Assembly: GCF_014642275.1 (NCBI RefSeq)
Contig: NZ_BMIM01000002.1
Location: forward strand, 310,001-374,000
Length of the DNA stretch: 64,000 nt
Direction: 5' to 3'
Source of the DNA: Flavobacterium lutivivi
GTDB lineage: Bacteria; Bacteroidota; Bacteroidia; Flavobacteriales; Flavobacteriaceae
The stretch's first letter is position 1, and each line of letters starts with the position of its first letter. The notes beneath the pieces were generated by a model. It was not told where the DNA came from, did not search any database, and saw only the letters and a list, made by a program, of their open reading frames with translations. Shown in pieces: positions 55,907-64,000 of the stretch. A program made the translations under genes and the position numbers.

Positions 55907-55931
55907 TTTTATCCAATAATCGGAAAAAAAC

Positions 55932-55973
55932 ACATTTTCAAAGAAAAAAATCTTGATAAATCTTTGAAAATGT
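55932..55973 (+). terminator. Intercistronic hairpin between the two giant surface-protein genes
   Basis: Perfect 13-bp stem ACATTTTCAAAGA (55932-55944) with TCTTTGAAAATGT (55961-55973), 16-nt loop. It covers the upstream ATG at 55964 and so argues for the later start of the next gene. Confidence 0.7.
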
Positions 55974-56005
55974 TTAATTTGCGTCAAAATCAAACAAAAA
56001 ACTAT

Positions 56006-59000
56006 ATGAATAACAAACCTCTTATGAGCATTTGTGTACAGAAGATTTATGTCTTTGTGGCAGTTTTATTGTTTTCTTTTGTGTCAAATTCGCAAGTAAA
56101 TATTCCAAATACAACACCAATAGTCATAGATTTCTCTAACACTATGCCTACAAGTGTTGGAACAAACCCTAGTACAGCTTTTACTGGTGCAGGATTTTCG
56201 CCAAATCCAACAATTGCTGGAAGACTTAATTCTAATGCATGGGATGTTGAAGGGTTTAGTTTTGGAACTCTTGGTTTTGGTGGAACACAAACAGTAGATG
56301 CTTTTGGTAGAGGTTCAGTAAATACCGGTGTTATAACTCATGGAATTTATGCATTTACTGAATTACCGGGTTCGGTTGCCAATCCAGCACTTTTGGTTCA
56401 ACCTGCAGCAGGAGAATTTGCACCAGGAAGTATTACTCTTAGACTTAAAAATACTAATACAATAAACTTAACTCAAATAGAGGTTTCATATAATTTATTT
56501 GTTAGAAATGATGAAAATAGTTCAAGCTCGTTCAACTTTTCGCATTCGGCAGATAATGTAGTTTATGAAAACGAATCAACTTTGGATTATGTTTCACCTG
56601 ATGCAGCTGATCCTTTACAATGGGTTAGTGTTGGAGTTTCGCCTTCACGTTCTATAATTATTTCAGGACTAAATGTTGCGCCAGGTGCATTTTATTACTT
56701 AAGATGGTCATGCGAAGATGTTACTGTATCTGGAGCTAGAGATGAGTTTGGACTTGATGATATTTCTATTACAGGAACTTTTGGTGCTCCAGCTCCAGAA
56801 ATAAACGTTACCGGAAATGGTTTAACAATCCTAAATGGAGACACAACCCCAAGGATAGCAGATGGAACTGAATTTGCAAGTTCAGGATCACCTATTAGAA
56901 CTTTTGGTCCAGAAACAACACAAACCATTACTTTTTTAATTCAAAATATTGGTGGAGCAACTATGAATGTTTCGAATGTTGTTATTGGTGGTCCACATGC
57001 TAGCGATTTTACAATATCAATACCCGGAGCTTCGCCACCTCCAACAGGAACAATTGCAGGCGTGTCGGGAAGTATAATTAGTTTTAGAGAACTTTCTATA
57101 ATTTTTAACCCAAGTGCTCCAGGTTTGCGTCAAGCAGTCGTGTATATATACAGTGACGACAGCAATGAAAATCCTTATGTTTTTAATATTCAAGGCTATG
57201 CTTTTGACCCAGTTCCTGAAATTGATTTACAAGGTAATACTGTGGGCACTGGAATAATTGTAGATGGAAGTATGATACCAATTGCTTCAAATAATACTCT
57301 TTTTTCTAATCAGGTAGTTGGAGGAACAGGCGAGATAAAAGATTACAAAATCAGAAGTATTGGAACAATGGCACTTACCTTAACTGGTGCCAGTCCTTAT
57401 ATTACTATTTCAGGAGCAAATCCATCAGATTTTACATTGATGACTTGGCCAAATACTGGAACAATCAATACTGGATTTTTTAAAACTTTTAGTATCAAAT
57501 TTAATCCTACAGCTCCAGGAATTAGGACTGCAATTGTATCTATTGCAAATAATGATCCAAATGAAAACCCTTATGATTTCTTAATTCAAGGAGTAGGGAT
57601 AACTCCAGAAATGGATGTTTTTGGTGATGGGCAACCTATTGTTAACGGAAGTACAATCCCATCATTTGTAAACGATACTTTCTTTGATTATGTTAATATA
57701 AATGCGACAACTTTGGATAGAGTGTATACCATCACAAATAATGGAACACATACTCTAACAATTGGTGCAATTACAATTTCAGGTGCAGCAGCATCTGATT
57801 ATTCTGTTGTGACATCACCATCGGCAACATTGGCGGTTGGAGCAAGTACAACCTTTGTCATTCGATTTGATCCTTCGGTTGTTGGATTGAGAGATGCAAC
57901 GGTTTCAATTGTAAATAGTGATTTGAATGAAAACCCATATGTTTTCGCAATAAATGGATATGGTGTTGATTATATACCTTGTTCCTATGGAATACTTGAA
58001 ACCATAGCAGTTCAGGATTTTGAAACAACACCAGCTACGCCAACTTGGGGTTATACAAACTCTGGAGCAAGTTTGTCTTTGGTTACAACAAATGGCTATG
58101 CAGTATCTGGAGATGGTGGAGCAACTAACAAGTTTATTGGCGCTAGAGCTCTTCAAAACGTAAACGGAACAGGTACAGTTACTATGAGTAATATGAATAC
58201 TACTCAGTTTAGTGATGTTCAGTTGAATGTTAGGATTGGTGCTTTCTCAGCTACAGCCACAGAAGGACTAGATTTAACAGATGTTGTAAAAGTTTCTATT
58301 AGCTCTAATGGTGGAACAACATGGTCAGACGAAGTTAGAGTTACAGGAAATGTTAACTCTGTGTGGAGTTTTGTTTCTGGAATAGCATCTACAAGTAAAT
58401 CTTTTACAGGCACAAATGCACCTAGTACAGTTGGTCCTGTAACAGTTCCATTGGGAACCATAAATTATCAAACGACAGAAGGTTATAGCACAGTAGTTTT
58501 AACTAATTTGCCAAAAGTTGCCAACTTAGCAGTTAGATTTACCATCAATAATAATGCTAATGAAGCTTGGGTAATAGACAATGTAACACTGTTTGGTAGA
58601 AGAGAAGTTAGTTCAACGTGGAACGGTACTGCTTGGAGCAACGGAGTTCCAACATCATCAATAATTGCAATTTTGGATGGAGATTATAACACGACATCGC
58701 AAGGTGATTTATCTGCATGTAAATGTCAAGTGAACTCAGGAAGATTGCTAACAATAGGTTCAAATACCAATGCACTTGTACAAAGCAATTTAACTAGTAA
58801 TGGTACAATTGTGATTGAAAATTCAGGAAGCCTTGTTCAAAGAAATGATTATGCTACAAACTCGGCTTCAATAACAATGAAAAGAGATACAACACCAATG
58901 AAGTTATATGACTATACGTATTGGTCATCACCAGTAAGCGGTCAAACTCTTTCAACTTTATCTCCTGGTAGCACACACTTTTTTGAATTTAATCCAACAA

Positions 59001-60214
59001 TTGCGAATTGGCAATTTACTGCAGGAACAACTGTTATGACTGCTGGAAAAGGATACATTGTTCGATCGCCTAATTCATTTACATCAACTCCAACAGTTTT
59101 CAATGGTCAGTTTGTAGGTAATGTTAATAATGGATTTACGCAAATACCAGTTATTAATGGCACTAGTAATTGGAATTTATTGGGTAATCCTTATCCATCT
59201 GCAATAAATGCTGATTTATTTTTAGGGTATTCTGGAAACACAAGTTTAATAGGTGGAACAATTTACCTTTGGACACACAATACGCCACTTACAAATAATA
59301 TTTATACAACTAATGATTACGCTGTTTATAATTTGGTTGGTGGAGTAGGAACTTCTGCAACAAATTTAGGTGTAAACAATACTGTTCCAACAGGAAAAAT
59401 AGCTTCTGGACAAGGGTTTTTTGTAAAAGCTTTGGCTAATGGAAATGTGACTTTCCTAAATAGCATGAGAGTTTTGGGTAACAATAATAGTTTTTTTAGA
59501 ACAAACTCATCTGCAAATCAAGATAGTAATGGAGAACTAGAAAAACATAGACTTTGGTTAAATTTAACAAATTCTCAAGGAGCATTTAAACAGACATTAA
59601 TTGGTTATGTAGAAAACGCTACCAATGAACTCGATAGAGATTTTGATGGCACAACTCTTGCCGCTGGAAATGTTATTAATTTTTACACAATATGTAACAG
59701 TGAAACCCTAGCAATACAAGGTCGTGCTTTGCCATTTGTAATAGAGGATGTAGTTCCTGTAGGTTATAGTTCTTCTATTGCTGGAAATTTTGAAATATCT
59801 ATAGAAAAATTTGATGGTTTATTCGATACTCTCGAAGATATAATATTAGAAGATAAAGAATTACAAACCTATCATAATCTAAAAGAATCATCATATAGCT
59901 TTTCTACAAACGCAGGAACTTTTAATGATCGATTTTTGTTAAGATACTCTTCTCAAGCGTTATCAAACCCACAAAATCAAATTGATTATGGAGTTCAGGT
60001 TTTTGTAAATAACCATCAGTTATCTGTAAATTCTAAAAATGAATATATTGACTCTATAAAAGTGTATGATATATTGGGAAGAAATTTGTTTTCTAAAGAA
60101 AAAATTAACGCTGAAACATTCTCTACTTTGTTGAATGAAACAAAACAGAGTTTAATTGTGAAAATCAAATTGAATAACGGAATTATAGTTACCAAAAAAG
60201 TAATAACTAACTAG
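56006..60214 (+). CDS. Giant T9SS-secreted protein with choice-of-anchor D repeats
   Basis: A 1402-residue exported protein. The ATG at 56006 precedes the hydrophobic signal (VFVAVLLFSFVSNSQ); an ATG at 55964 lies in a hairpin. After an N-terminal beta-sandwich come three choice-of-anchor D domains at about 264-403, 404-533 and 534-657, each opening PEI/PEM and ending with NENPYxFxIxG. Then a jelly-roll-like region, STWNGTAWSNGVP, and the same C-terminal module as the preceding gene (DYTYWSSP, NWNLLGNPYPSAIN, GKIASGQGFFVK, IQGRALPF, DRFLLRY) with a type C sorting domain. Its stop overlaps the convergent cupin gene. Confidence 0.92.
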   Translation: MNNKPLMSICVQKIYVFVAVLLFSFVSNSQVNIPNTTPIVIDFSNTMPTSVGTNPSTAFTGAGFSPNPTIAGRLNSNAWDVEGFSFGTLGFGGTQTVDAFGRGSVNTGVITHGIYAFTELPGSVANPALLVQPAAGEFAPGSITLRLKNTNTINLTQIEVSYNLFVRNDENSSSSFNFSHSADNVVYENESTLDYVSPDAADPLQWVSVGVSPSRSIIISGLNVAPGAFYYLRWSCEDVTVSGARDEFGLDDISITGTFGAPAPEINVTGNGLTILNGDTTPRIADGTEFASSGSPIRTFGPETTQTITFLIQNIGGATMNVSNVVIGGPHASDFTISIPGASPPPTGTIAGVSGSIISFRELSIIFNPSAPGLRQAVVYIYSDDSNENPYVFNIQGYAFDPVPEIDLQGNTVGTGIIVDGSMIPIASNNTLFSNQVVGGTGEIKDYKIRSIGTMALTLTGASPYITISGANPSDFTLMTWPNTGTINTGFFKTFSIKFNPTAPGIRTAIVSIANNDPNENPYDFLIQGVGITPEMDVFGDGQPIVNGSTIPSFVNDTFFDYVNINATTLDRVYTITNNGTHTLTIGAITISGAAASDYSVVTSPSATLAVGASTTFVIRFDPSVVGLRDATVSIVNSDLNENPYVFAINGYGVDYIPCSYGILETIAVQDFETTPATPTWGYTNSGASLSLVTTNGYAVSGDGGATNKFIGARALQNVNGTGTVTMSNMNTTQFSDVQLNVRIGAFSATATEGLDLTDVVKVSISSNGGTTWSDEVRVTGNVNSVWSFVSGIASTSKSFTGTNAPSTVGPVTVPLGTINYQTTEGYSTVVLTNLPKVANLAVRFTINNNANEAWVIDNVTLFGRREVSSTWNGTAWSNGVPTSSIIAILDGDYNTTSQGDLSACKCQVNSGRLLTIGSNTNALVQSNLTSNGTIVIENSGSLVQRNDYATNSASITMKRDTTPMKLYDYTYWSSPVSGQTLSTLSPGSTHFFEFNPTIANWQFTAGTTVMTAGKGYIVRSPNSFTSTPTVFNGQFVGNVNNGFTQIPVINGTSNWNLLGNPYPSAINADLFLGYSGNTSLIGGTIYLWTHNTPLTNNIYTTNDYAVYNLVGGVGTSATNLGVNNTVPTGKIASGQGFFVKALANGNVTFLNSMRVLGNNNSFFRTNSSANQDSNGELEKHRLWLNLTNSQGAFKQTLIGYVENATNELDRDFDGTTLAAGNVINFYTICNSETLAIQGRALPFVIEDVVPVGYSSSIAGNFEISIEKFDGLFDTLEDIILEDKELQTYHNLKESSYSFSTNAGTFNDRFLLRYSSQALSNPQNQIDYGVQVFVNNHQLSVNSKNEYIDSIKVYDILGRNLFSKEKINAETFSTLLNETKQSLIVKIKLNNGIIVTKKVITN

Positions 60215-61080
60215 TATTTCAATCTTTTATTGGTGTCAATAATGGCTTTTTCGTTTTTGTAATCAATCCATTTTTGTCCTTTTATTTTTCGCATGAGGTT
60301 ATCAAAATGTCGCATGATAAAAACATTGTATGCTGCTTTTGATAAGTTTCCTATGTTTCTAGGAAAAGCTCTCAAACTCATAGAAAAACCTGGAGTAACA
60401 TATTTCATATAATGCCAATAACCTTCGGGCATGTATAACATTTCACCGTGAGACAAATCAGTAACGAGACCTTTGGCCTCTTTTAAAGCAGGCCATTTTT
60501 CGAAATCAGGATTATCAAAATCTATGTCTTCTCTAGAGATTAAAGCATGGGGAACTTTGTATAAATATGGCGTTTGACTTGGTTCAAAAAGAATACATCT
60601 TTTTTTGCCATGAAAATGAAAATGTAGAATATTAGAATAATCTATGTCATAGTGCATAAAAACTTTGGAATTTTCGCCTCCAAAAAAAAGCATCGGCAAT
60701 TGTTTTACTAATTTTAATCCTATGTTAGGCCATTTAAAATCATTATTTAAGCTTGGAACTTCTTTAATTAGGTTGTAAAGAAAAATTCTATAGTTTGTAG
60801 GTTTAGATTGAAGTAAATCTATATAATCTGCCATTTTCATTTTAGCATGAGCTTCATTGAATCCATCTTTATGAGAAACAGGTCTATCATCATATAATGG
60901 AACAATCTTGTCTCCAGCAATCTCTTTAATATAATTCAACGACCATTTATCATAAGCTGGCCAATCTTGGGTAAGCTTTTCAACAACTACTGGTTTTTGT
61001 TTTTTTACATAATTATTAAAAAAATCTTCCTTAGAAATTGTCTTTACTCTTTCGATTTCTGTTAATGATAATGAAGCCAT
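60211..61080 (-). CDS. JmjC/cupin-like Fe(II)/2-oxoglutarate oxygenase
   Basis: A 289-residue cytosolic protein of the cupin_8 (FIH-like) family. The iron ligands are visible as His143-x-Asp145 in FMHYDIDYSN and His223 in PEGYWHYM, with FEPSQTPYLY between as in the family. These enzymes hydroxylate side chains of proteins or small molecules using 2-oxoglutarate. The N-terminal KPVVVEKLTQDWPAYDKWSLNYI matches the usual family start. Substrate unknown. It converges on the giant surface-protein gene, sharing the CTAG at 60211-60214 as stop codon on both strands. Confidence 0.87.
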   Translation of the reverse strand: MASLSLTEIERVKTISKEDFFNNYVKKQKPVVVEKLTQDWPAYDKWSLNYIKEIAGDKIVPLYDDRPVSHKDGFNEAHAKMKMADYIDLLQSKPTNYRIFLYNLIKEVPSLNNDFKWPNIGLKLVKQLPMLFFGGENSKVFMHYDIDYSNILHFHFHGKKRCILFEPSQTPYLYKVPHALISREDIDFDNPDFEKWPALKEAKGLVTDLSHGEMLYMPEGYWHYMKYVTPGFSMSLRAFPRNIGNLSKAAYNVFIMRHFDNLMRKIKGQKWIDYKNEKAIIDTNKRLKY

Positions 61081-61113
61081 GTTTTTTTAAGAAAATTGGT
61101 TTTAACAAAAAAA

Positions 61114-61134
61114 CTCTCTAGAAAACCTAGAGAG
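61114..61134 (-). terminator. Terminator of bioB
   Basis: 8-bp stem CTCTCTAG (61114-61121) / CTAGAGAG (61127-61134) with a 5-nt loop and, read on the minus strand, a following T run. It lies between bioB and the downstream cupin-like gene. Confidence 0.88.
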
Positions 61135-61184
61135 CAAATTTATAAAAACGTTTAGAATATCTAAAAGTTTAAGTCTTTCTTAAC

Positions 61185-62270
61185 TTATTTACCTTTTATT
61201 GATGCTTCAATATTTCTTTCAATTTTGTGTTCTGGTCTAGACCATCTTGGTTTTTCTCCCAACGATTCAAATGCAGAGTCTTCAGCTTCTACAGTTTTGG
61301 GTTGCATTAATTTTATAAAAGGTTTTTGAGGTTTTAAACCTAGTAATTCAAACATCTTCATGTCCTCATTTACATCTGGGTTTGGAGTAGTTAATAATTT
61401 GTCTCCAGCAAAAATTGAATTCGCGCCAGCAAAGAAACACATCGCTTGACCTTCTCTGCTCATTTCTGTTCTTCCAGCTGAGAGACGAACTTGGGTTTCT
61501 GGCATAACTATTCTAGTAGTGGCAACCATTCTTATCATTTCCCAAATTTCAACTGGTTTTTCATTTTCCATAGGAGTTCCTTCTACAGCCACCAATGCAT
61601 TAATAGGAACAGACTCGGGTTGAGGATTTAATGTCGAAAGAGCAACAAGCATTCCTGCTCTGTCTTCTATACTTTCACCCATACCAATGATTCCTCCACT
61701 GCACACAGTAACGTTTGTTTTTCTCACGTTTTCAATGGTCTGAATTCTATCCTCAAAACCTCTAGTTGATATAACTTCTTTATAATATTCTTCCGAAGTG
61801 TCTAAATTATGGTTATAAGCATAAAGTCCTGCTTCGGCTAATCTTTTTGCTTGATTTTCTGTTAGCATACCAAGCGTACAACACACTTCCATATCAAGTT
61901 TATTGATGGTTCTAACCATTTCAAGCACCTGATCAAATTCTGGTCCATCTTTCACATTGCGCCATGCTGCACCCATACAAACTCTAGAAGAACCGCTTGA
62001 TTTAGCTCTAAGCGCTTGTGCTTTCACTTGTTGAACACTCATTAAATCATTTCCTTCTATATCCGTATGATATCTAGCTGCTTGAGGGCAATAACCGCAA
62101 TCCTCTGGACAACCACCAGTTTTTATAGAAAGCAATGTTGATACCTGTACTACATTGGCGTCGTGATGTTGTCTGTGTATAGTAGCCGCTTCATATAATA
62201 AATCCATTAATGGTTTATTATAGATTGATATAATTTCTTCTTTAGTCCAATTGTGTTTCGTATTGCTCAT
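61185..62270 (-). CDS. bioB: Biotin synthase
   Basis: Radical-SAM enzyme inserting sulfur into dethiobiotin, the last step of biotin synthesis. The 361-residue protein has the [4Fe-4S] motif CPEDCGYC with Cys54, Cys58 and Cys61, plus RVCMGAAWRN, YNHNLDTSEEYY, CSGGIIGMGES and the RLSAGRTEMS segment, which carries the [2Fe-2S] arginine. It is 12 kb from bioF-bioD-bioA. It has its own consensus promoter (62293-62323) and its own terminator. Confidence 0.98.
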   Translation of the reverse strand: MSNTKHNWTKEEIISIYNKPLMDLLYEAATIHRQHHDANVVQVSTLLSIKTGGCPEDCGYCPQAARYHTDIEGNDLMSVQQVKAQALRAKSSGSSRVCMGAAWRNVKDGPEFDQVLEMVRTINKLDMEVCCTLGMLTENQAKRLAEAGLYAYNHNLDTSEEYYKEVISTRGFEDRIQTIENVRKTNVTVCSGGIIGMGESIEDRAGMLVALSTLNPQPESVPINALVAVEGTPMENEKPVEIWEMIRMVATTRIVMPETQVRLSAGRTEMSREGQAMCFFAGANSIFAGDKLLTTPNPDVNEDMKMFELLGLKPQKPFIKLMQPKTVEAEDSAFESLGEKPRWSRPEHKIERNIEASIKGK

Positions 62271-62292
62271 AATAGCTATATGTATGTGGCAT

Positions 62293-62323
62293 CAAAAATA
62301 ATCAATTGCCGTTAAGTGACAAA
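62293..62323 (-). promoter_or_regulatory. Promoter of bioB
   Basis: On the minus strand TTTG (62323-62320), 19-nt spacer, TATTTTTG (62300-62293), an excellent Bacteroidota promoter match, about 22 nt before the bioB start. Confidence 0.75.
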
Positions 62324-62360
62324 AGGAAAAGGAGTTTTTGATAAACGTTATTTTAGATTA

Positions 62361-63296
62361 TTAAGAATTCTTTTTAGCAAATGAAATTGTTGCCTCTTTG
62401 TCAAGATTCAATTGATTTTTTAAATCATTTAGAGTATCAAATTTCTTTTCTTCTCTAATTCTTTTTAGGAAATGAATGGTGATTGGTTTGTTATATATAT
62501 CATTATCAAATTCCAGTATATTAACTTCAATTTTTTGATTTTTGGAATCGTCGGTAGTTGGGTTTGTTCCAATATTCATCATCCCAAAAAATGCTTTTTC
62601 AAGAACATTTACTTTGACAATATAAACACCAGACTTTGGAATTAATTTGTAATTTTCTTCAACAAAAATATTAGCTGTTGGAAACCCAATAGTTCTACCA
62701 AGTTTTTTCCCTTCAATAACTTTTCCAGAAATTATATATTCATAACCAAGATATTGATTGGCTAAATCAATATTGCCTTCGTTGAGAGCATTTCTTATTT
62801 TTGTGGAACTAATTGCAGCTTCATTAATTTCTTCCGCAGAAATCTGCTCAACTTCAAAATCATATTCCTTTCCAAATTCAATTAAATCATTGATATCGGC
62901 GGTTCTATTTCTGCCGAACCGATGATCGTGACCAATGATTATTTTTTTTATATTAAATTGTCCAATCAGGACATTCTTCACGAACTCTTCAGCCGTTAGT
63001 CTCGAAAAATCTTTGTCAAAAGGATGAATAACCAGGTTGTCAATTCCTAATTCATTCATCAAAACAATTTTTTCGTCTATCGTATTGAGTTGTTTCATTT
63101 CTTCCGTAGATTGAAGAACAGTTCTTGGATGAGGAAAAAAAGTCAAAACAACACTTTCTGCATTCAAGTTTTTTGATGAGGCGATTACTTTTTCAAGAAT
63201 TTTTTTATGTCCAAGGTGAACTCCATCAAAAGTCCCAAGAGTTACGATGGTCTTGCTTTGAGTGGTAAATGATTGAATTGAATTAAAAATTTTCAA
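62361..63296 (-). CDS. ribF: Bifunctional riboflavin kinase / FAD synthetase
   Basis: Makes FMN and FAD from riboflavin. The 311-residue protein starts at TTG 63296 (LKIFNSIQSF), since RibF proteins begin just before this segment and an ATG-initiated extension to 63371 would run through a promoter-like box, TACTTTTG (63317-63310). The N-terminal nucleotidyltransferase domain has GTFDGVHLGHKKIL (21-34) and IIGHDHRFG. The C-terminal kinase domain has GRTIGFPTANI and SGVYIVKV. Complete. Confidence 0.95.
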   Translation of the reverse strand: MKIFNSIQSFTTQSKTIVTLGTFDGVHLGHKKILEKVIASSKNLNAESVVLTFFPHPRTVLQSTEEMKQLNTIDEKIVLMNELGIDNLVIHPFDKDFSRLTAEEFVKNVLIGQFNIKKIIIGHDHRFGRNRTADINDLIEFGKEYDFEVEQISAEEINEAAISSTKIRNALNEGNIDLANQYLGYEYIISGKVIEGKKLGRTIGFPTANIFVEENYKLIPKSGVYIVKVNVLEKAFFGMMNIGTNPTTDDSKNQKIEVNILEFDNDIYNKPITIHFLKRIREEKKFDTLNDLKNQLNLDKEATISFAKKNS

Positions 63297-63309
63297 AATA
63301 ATTTTTTTG

Positions 63310-63317
63310 CAAAAGTA
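63310..63317 (-). promoter_or_regulatory. Putative -7 promoter element of ribF
   Basis: TACTTTTG on the minus strand, an exact TAnnTTTG match 13 nt before the TTG start, implying a very short leader. Confidence 0.45.
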
Positions 63318-63436
63318 ATTTTTAGATTTCAAATCTAGAAAATATTCAAAGAAATAATGAAATACTTGCATATTTCTACCAACAATAATATTTATAGAGT
63401 TATTTCTTAATAACTTTCTTAAATATGTTTGCGAAA

Positions 63437-63467
63437 TTTGTAATTTACTGAAAGATAAGTATCTTTG
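63437..63467 (+). promoter_or_regulatory. Promoter of the secreted metallopeptidase gene
   Basis: TTTG (63437-63440), 19-nt spacer, TATCTTTG (63460-63467), a perfect consensus match, 24 nt before the start. Confidence 0.8.
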
Positions 63468-63491
63468 GCAACTTATTAATTAAACCACAAA

Positions 63492-64000
63492 ATGAAAAAA
63501 CAACTACTCTTCTTGTTTATAATGGCGTTTACAACTGTTTTAAACGCTCAAAAAAACAATTCTTGGAGTTTTTTAGACTCTGAACGACAAGTTAATACAA
63601 ACAAAATTAGAACAACAGAATACTCTGAAAATCAAAAGCTTTTGAGTTTTGATTCATCAAAATTATCACAAGCGTTAATAAATGTAGCTGATGTAAAATC
63701 AGGACTTTCAGGTGTTGAAGTTATTTTTCCAAATATTAATGGAGAAATGGAAAGGTTTTTGGTTTGGGAATCTTCAAATTTTGAACCAGGACTTCAAGCT
63801 AAATACCCAGAAATTAGAGCCTTTGCAGGGAAAAGTGTTGATAATCCTGGTAGCACTATCCGTTTTAGTTTTTCACCATATGGTGTTCAAACTATGGTAT
63901 TTCGTCCAGACACAGGTTCAGAATTTATTGAACCATATACAAAAGACAGCTCAGTCTATGTGTTGTTTGATTCTCAAACTAGAATAATTGGTCAGTTGCC
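63492..64000 (+). CDS. Secreted M12B/reprolysin-like metallopeptidase, 5' part (runs off the window)
   Basis: The frame opens at ATG 63492 and stays open to the window end (169 codons visible). The signal peptide is MKKQLLFLFIMAFTTVLNAQ. The following part (SWSFLDSERQVN, FLVWESSNFEPGLQAKYPEIRAFAGKSVDNPGSTIRFSFSPYGVQTMVFRP) matches the N-terminal propeptide region of flavobacterial reprolysin-like zinc proteases, which usually end in a T9SS sorting domain. The catalytic domain lies beyond the window, so the peptidase call rests on the prodomain only. Confidence 0.75.
   Translation, partial: MKKQLLFLFIMAFTTVLNAQKNNSWSFLDSERQVNTNKIRTTEYSENQKLLSFDSSKLSQALINVADVKSGLSGVEVIFPNINGEMERFLVWESSNFEPGLQAKYPEIRAFAGKSVDNPGSTIRFSFSPYGVQTMVFRPDTGSEFIEPYTKDSSVYVLFDSQTRIIGQL

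Noticed and set aside
55964-56005. Longer N-terminus for the second giant surface protein
   Set aside because: This ATG lies within the 3' arm of a perfect hairpin and adds a polar extension in front of the signal peptide.

Overview
The window looks like a chromosomal segment of a Flavobacterium-type bacterium (Bacteroidota, Flavobacteriaceae). The DNA is AT-rich. Several promoters fit the Bacteroidota pattern TTG-N19/21-TAnnTTTG. There are two large TonB-dependent receptors, several exported proteins with type IX secretion (T9SS) C-terminal sorting domains, many short lipoproteins, and an SDR-type threonine dehydrogenase of exactly the length known from Flavobacterium. No rRNA, tRNA, CRISPR array, prophage or insertion sequence was seen. 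Most of it is ordinary core genome, so the notable points are local.

Layout. 0-5 kb: mfd with a small lipoprotein gene on the minus strand, then divergent tdh. 5-13 kb: a sugar-utilisation locus. A LacI-type regulator (minus) faces a TonB receptor, an exported CHHC glutaredoxin-like protein, a sucrose/maltose-type MFS permease, a GH100-like (alpha/alpha)6 glycosidase and a fructokinase. Two identical palindromic operators lie between regulator and receptor. Sucrose is the most likely substrate. 13-17 kb: ammonium transporter and M13 peptidase. 17-24 kb: a 2-hydroxyacid dehydrogenase, a TM2/DUF2752/DUF4870/M48 membrane-protein cluster, a probable ornithine-lipid synthase OlsF, exonuclease III, an OmpA-type lipoprotein and an aldo/keto reductase. 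24-34 kb, all minus: a T9SS-secreted sugar dehydrogenase-like protein, a DUF4139/MuiA protein, and a run panC-panD-flippase-like-esterase-like-radA-HExxH protein.

34-44 kb, plus strand: a truncated starch-synthase-like protein, a DUF4270 lipoprotein, glmS, then a TonB receptor paired with an SGNH-hydrolase lipoprotein, then atpD-atpC. 44.8-49.8 kb: biotin genes bioF-bioD-bioA followed by a beta-ketoacyl synthase. This block is dense in short interspersed repeats, two of which lie inside the bioF and bioD reading frames and are translated. 50-60 kb: two giant paralogous cell-surface proteins with a shared C-terminal module and type C T9SS sorting domains. 60-64 kb: a JmjC/cupin-like protein, bioB (apart from the other bio genes), ribF, and the start of an M12B-type secreted metallopeptidase that runs off the end.

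How the genes work together: the 5.6-13.0 kb locus gives a full path from outer-membrane import to fructose phosphorylation under one repressor. bioF/D/A plus the distant bioB cover the late biotin pathway, and the adjacent ketoacyl synthase may supply its acyl precursor. panC and panD feed pantothenate synthesis. The strongest unusual signals are the coding interspersed elements in bioF/bioD, the sugar locus with its GH100-like enzyme and exported thiol protein, the bio-linked ketoacyl synthase, the receptor/SGNH pair, and several proteins that keep a fold but have lost key catalytic residues.
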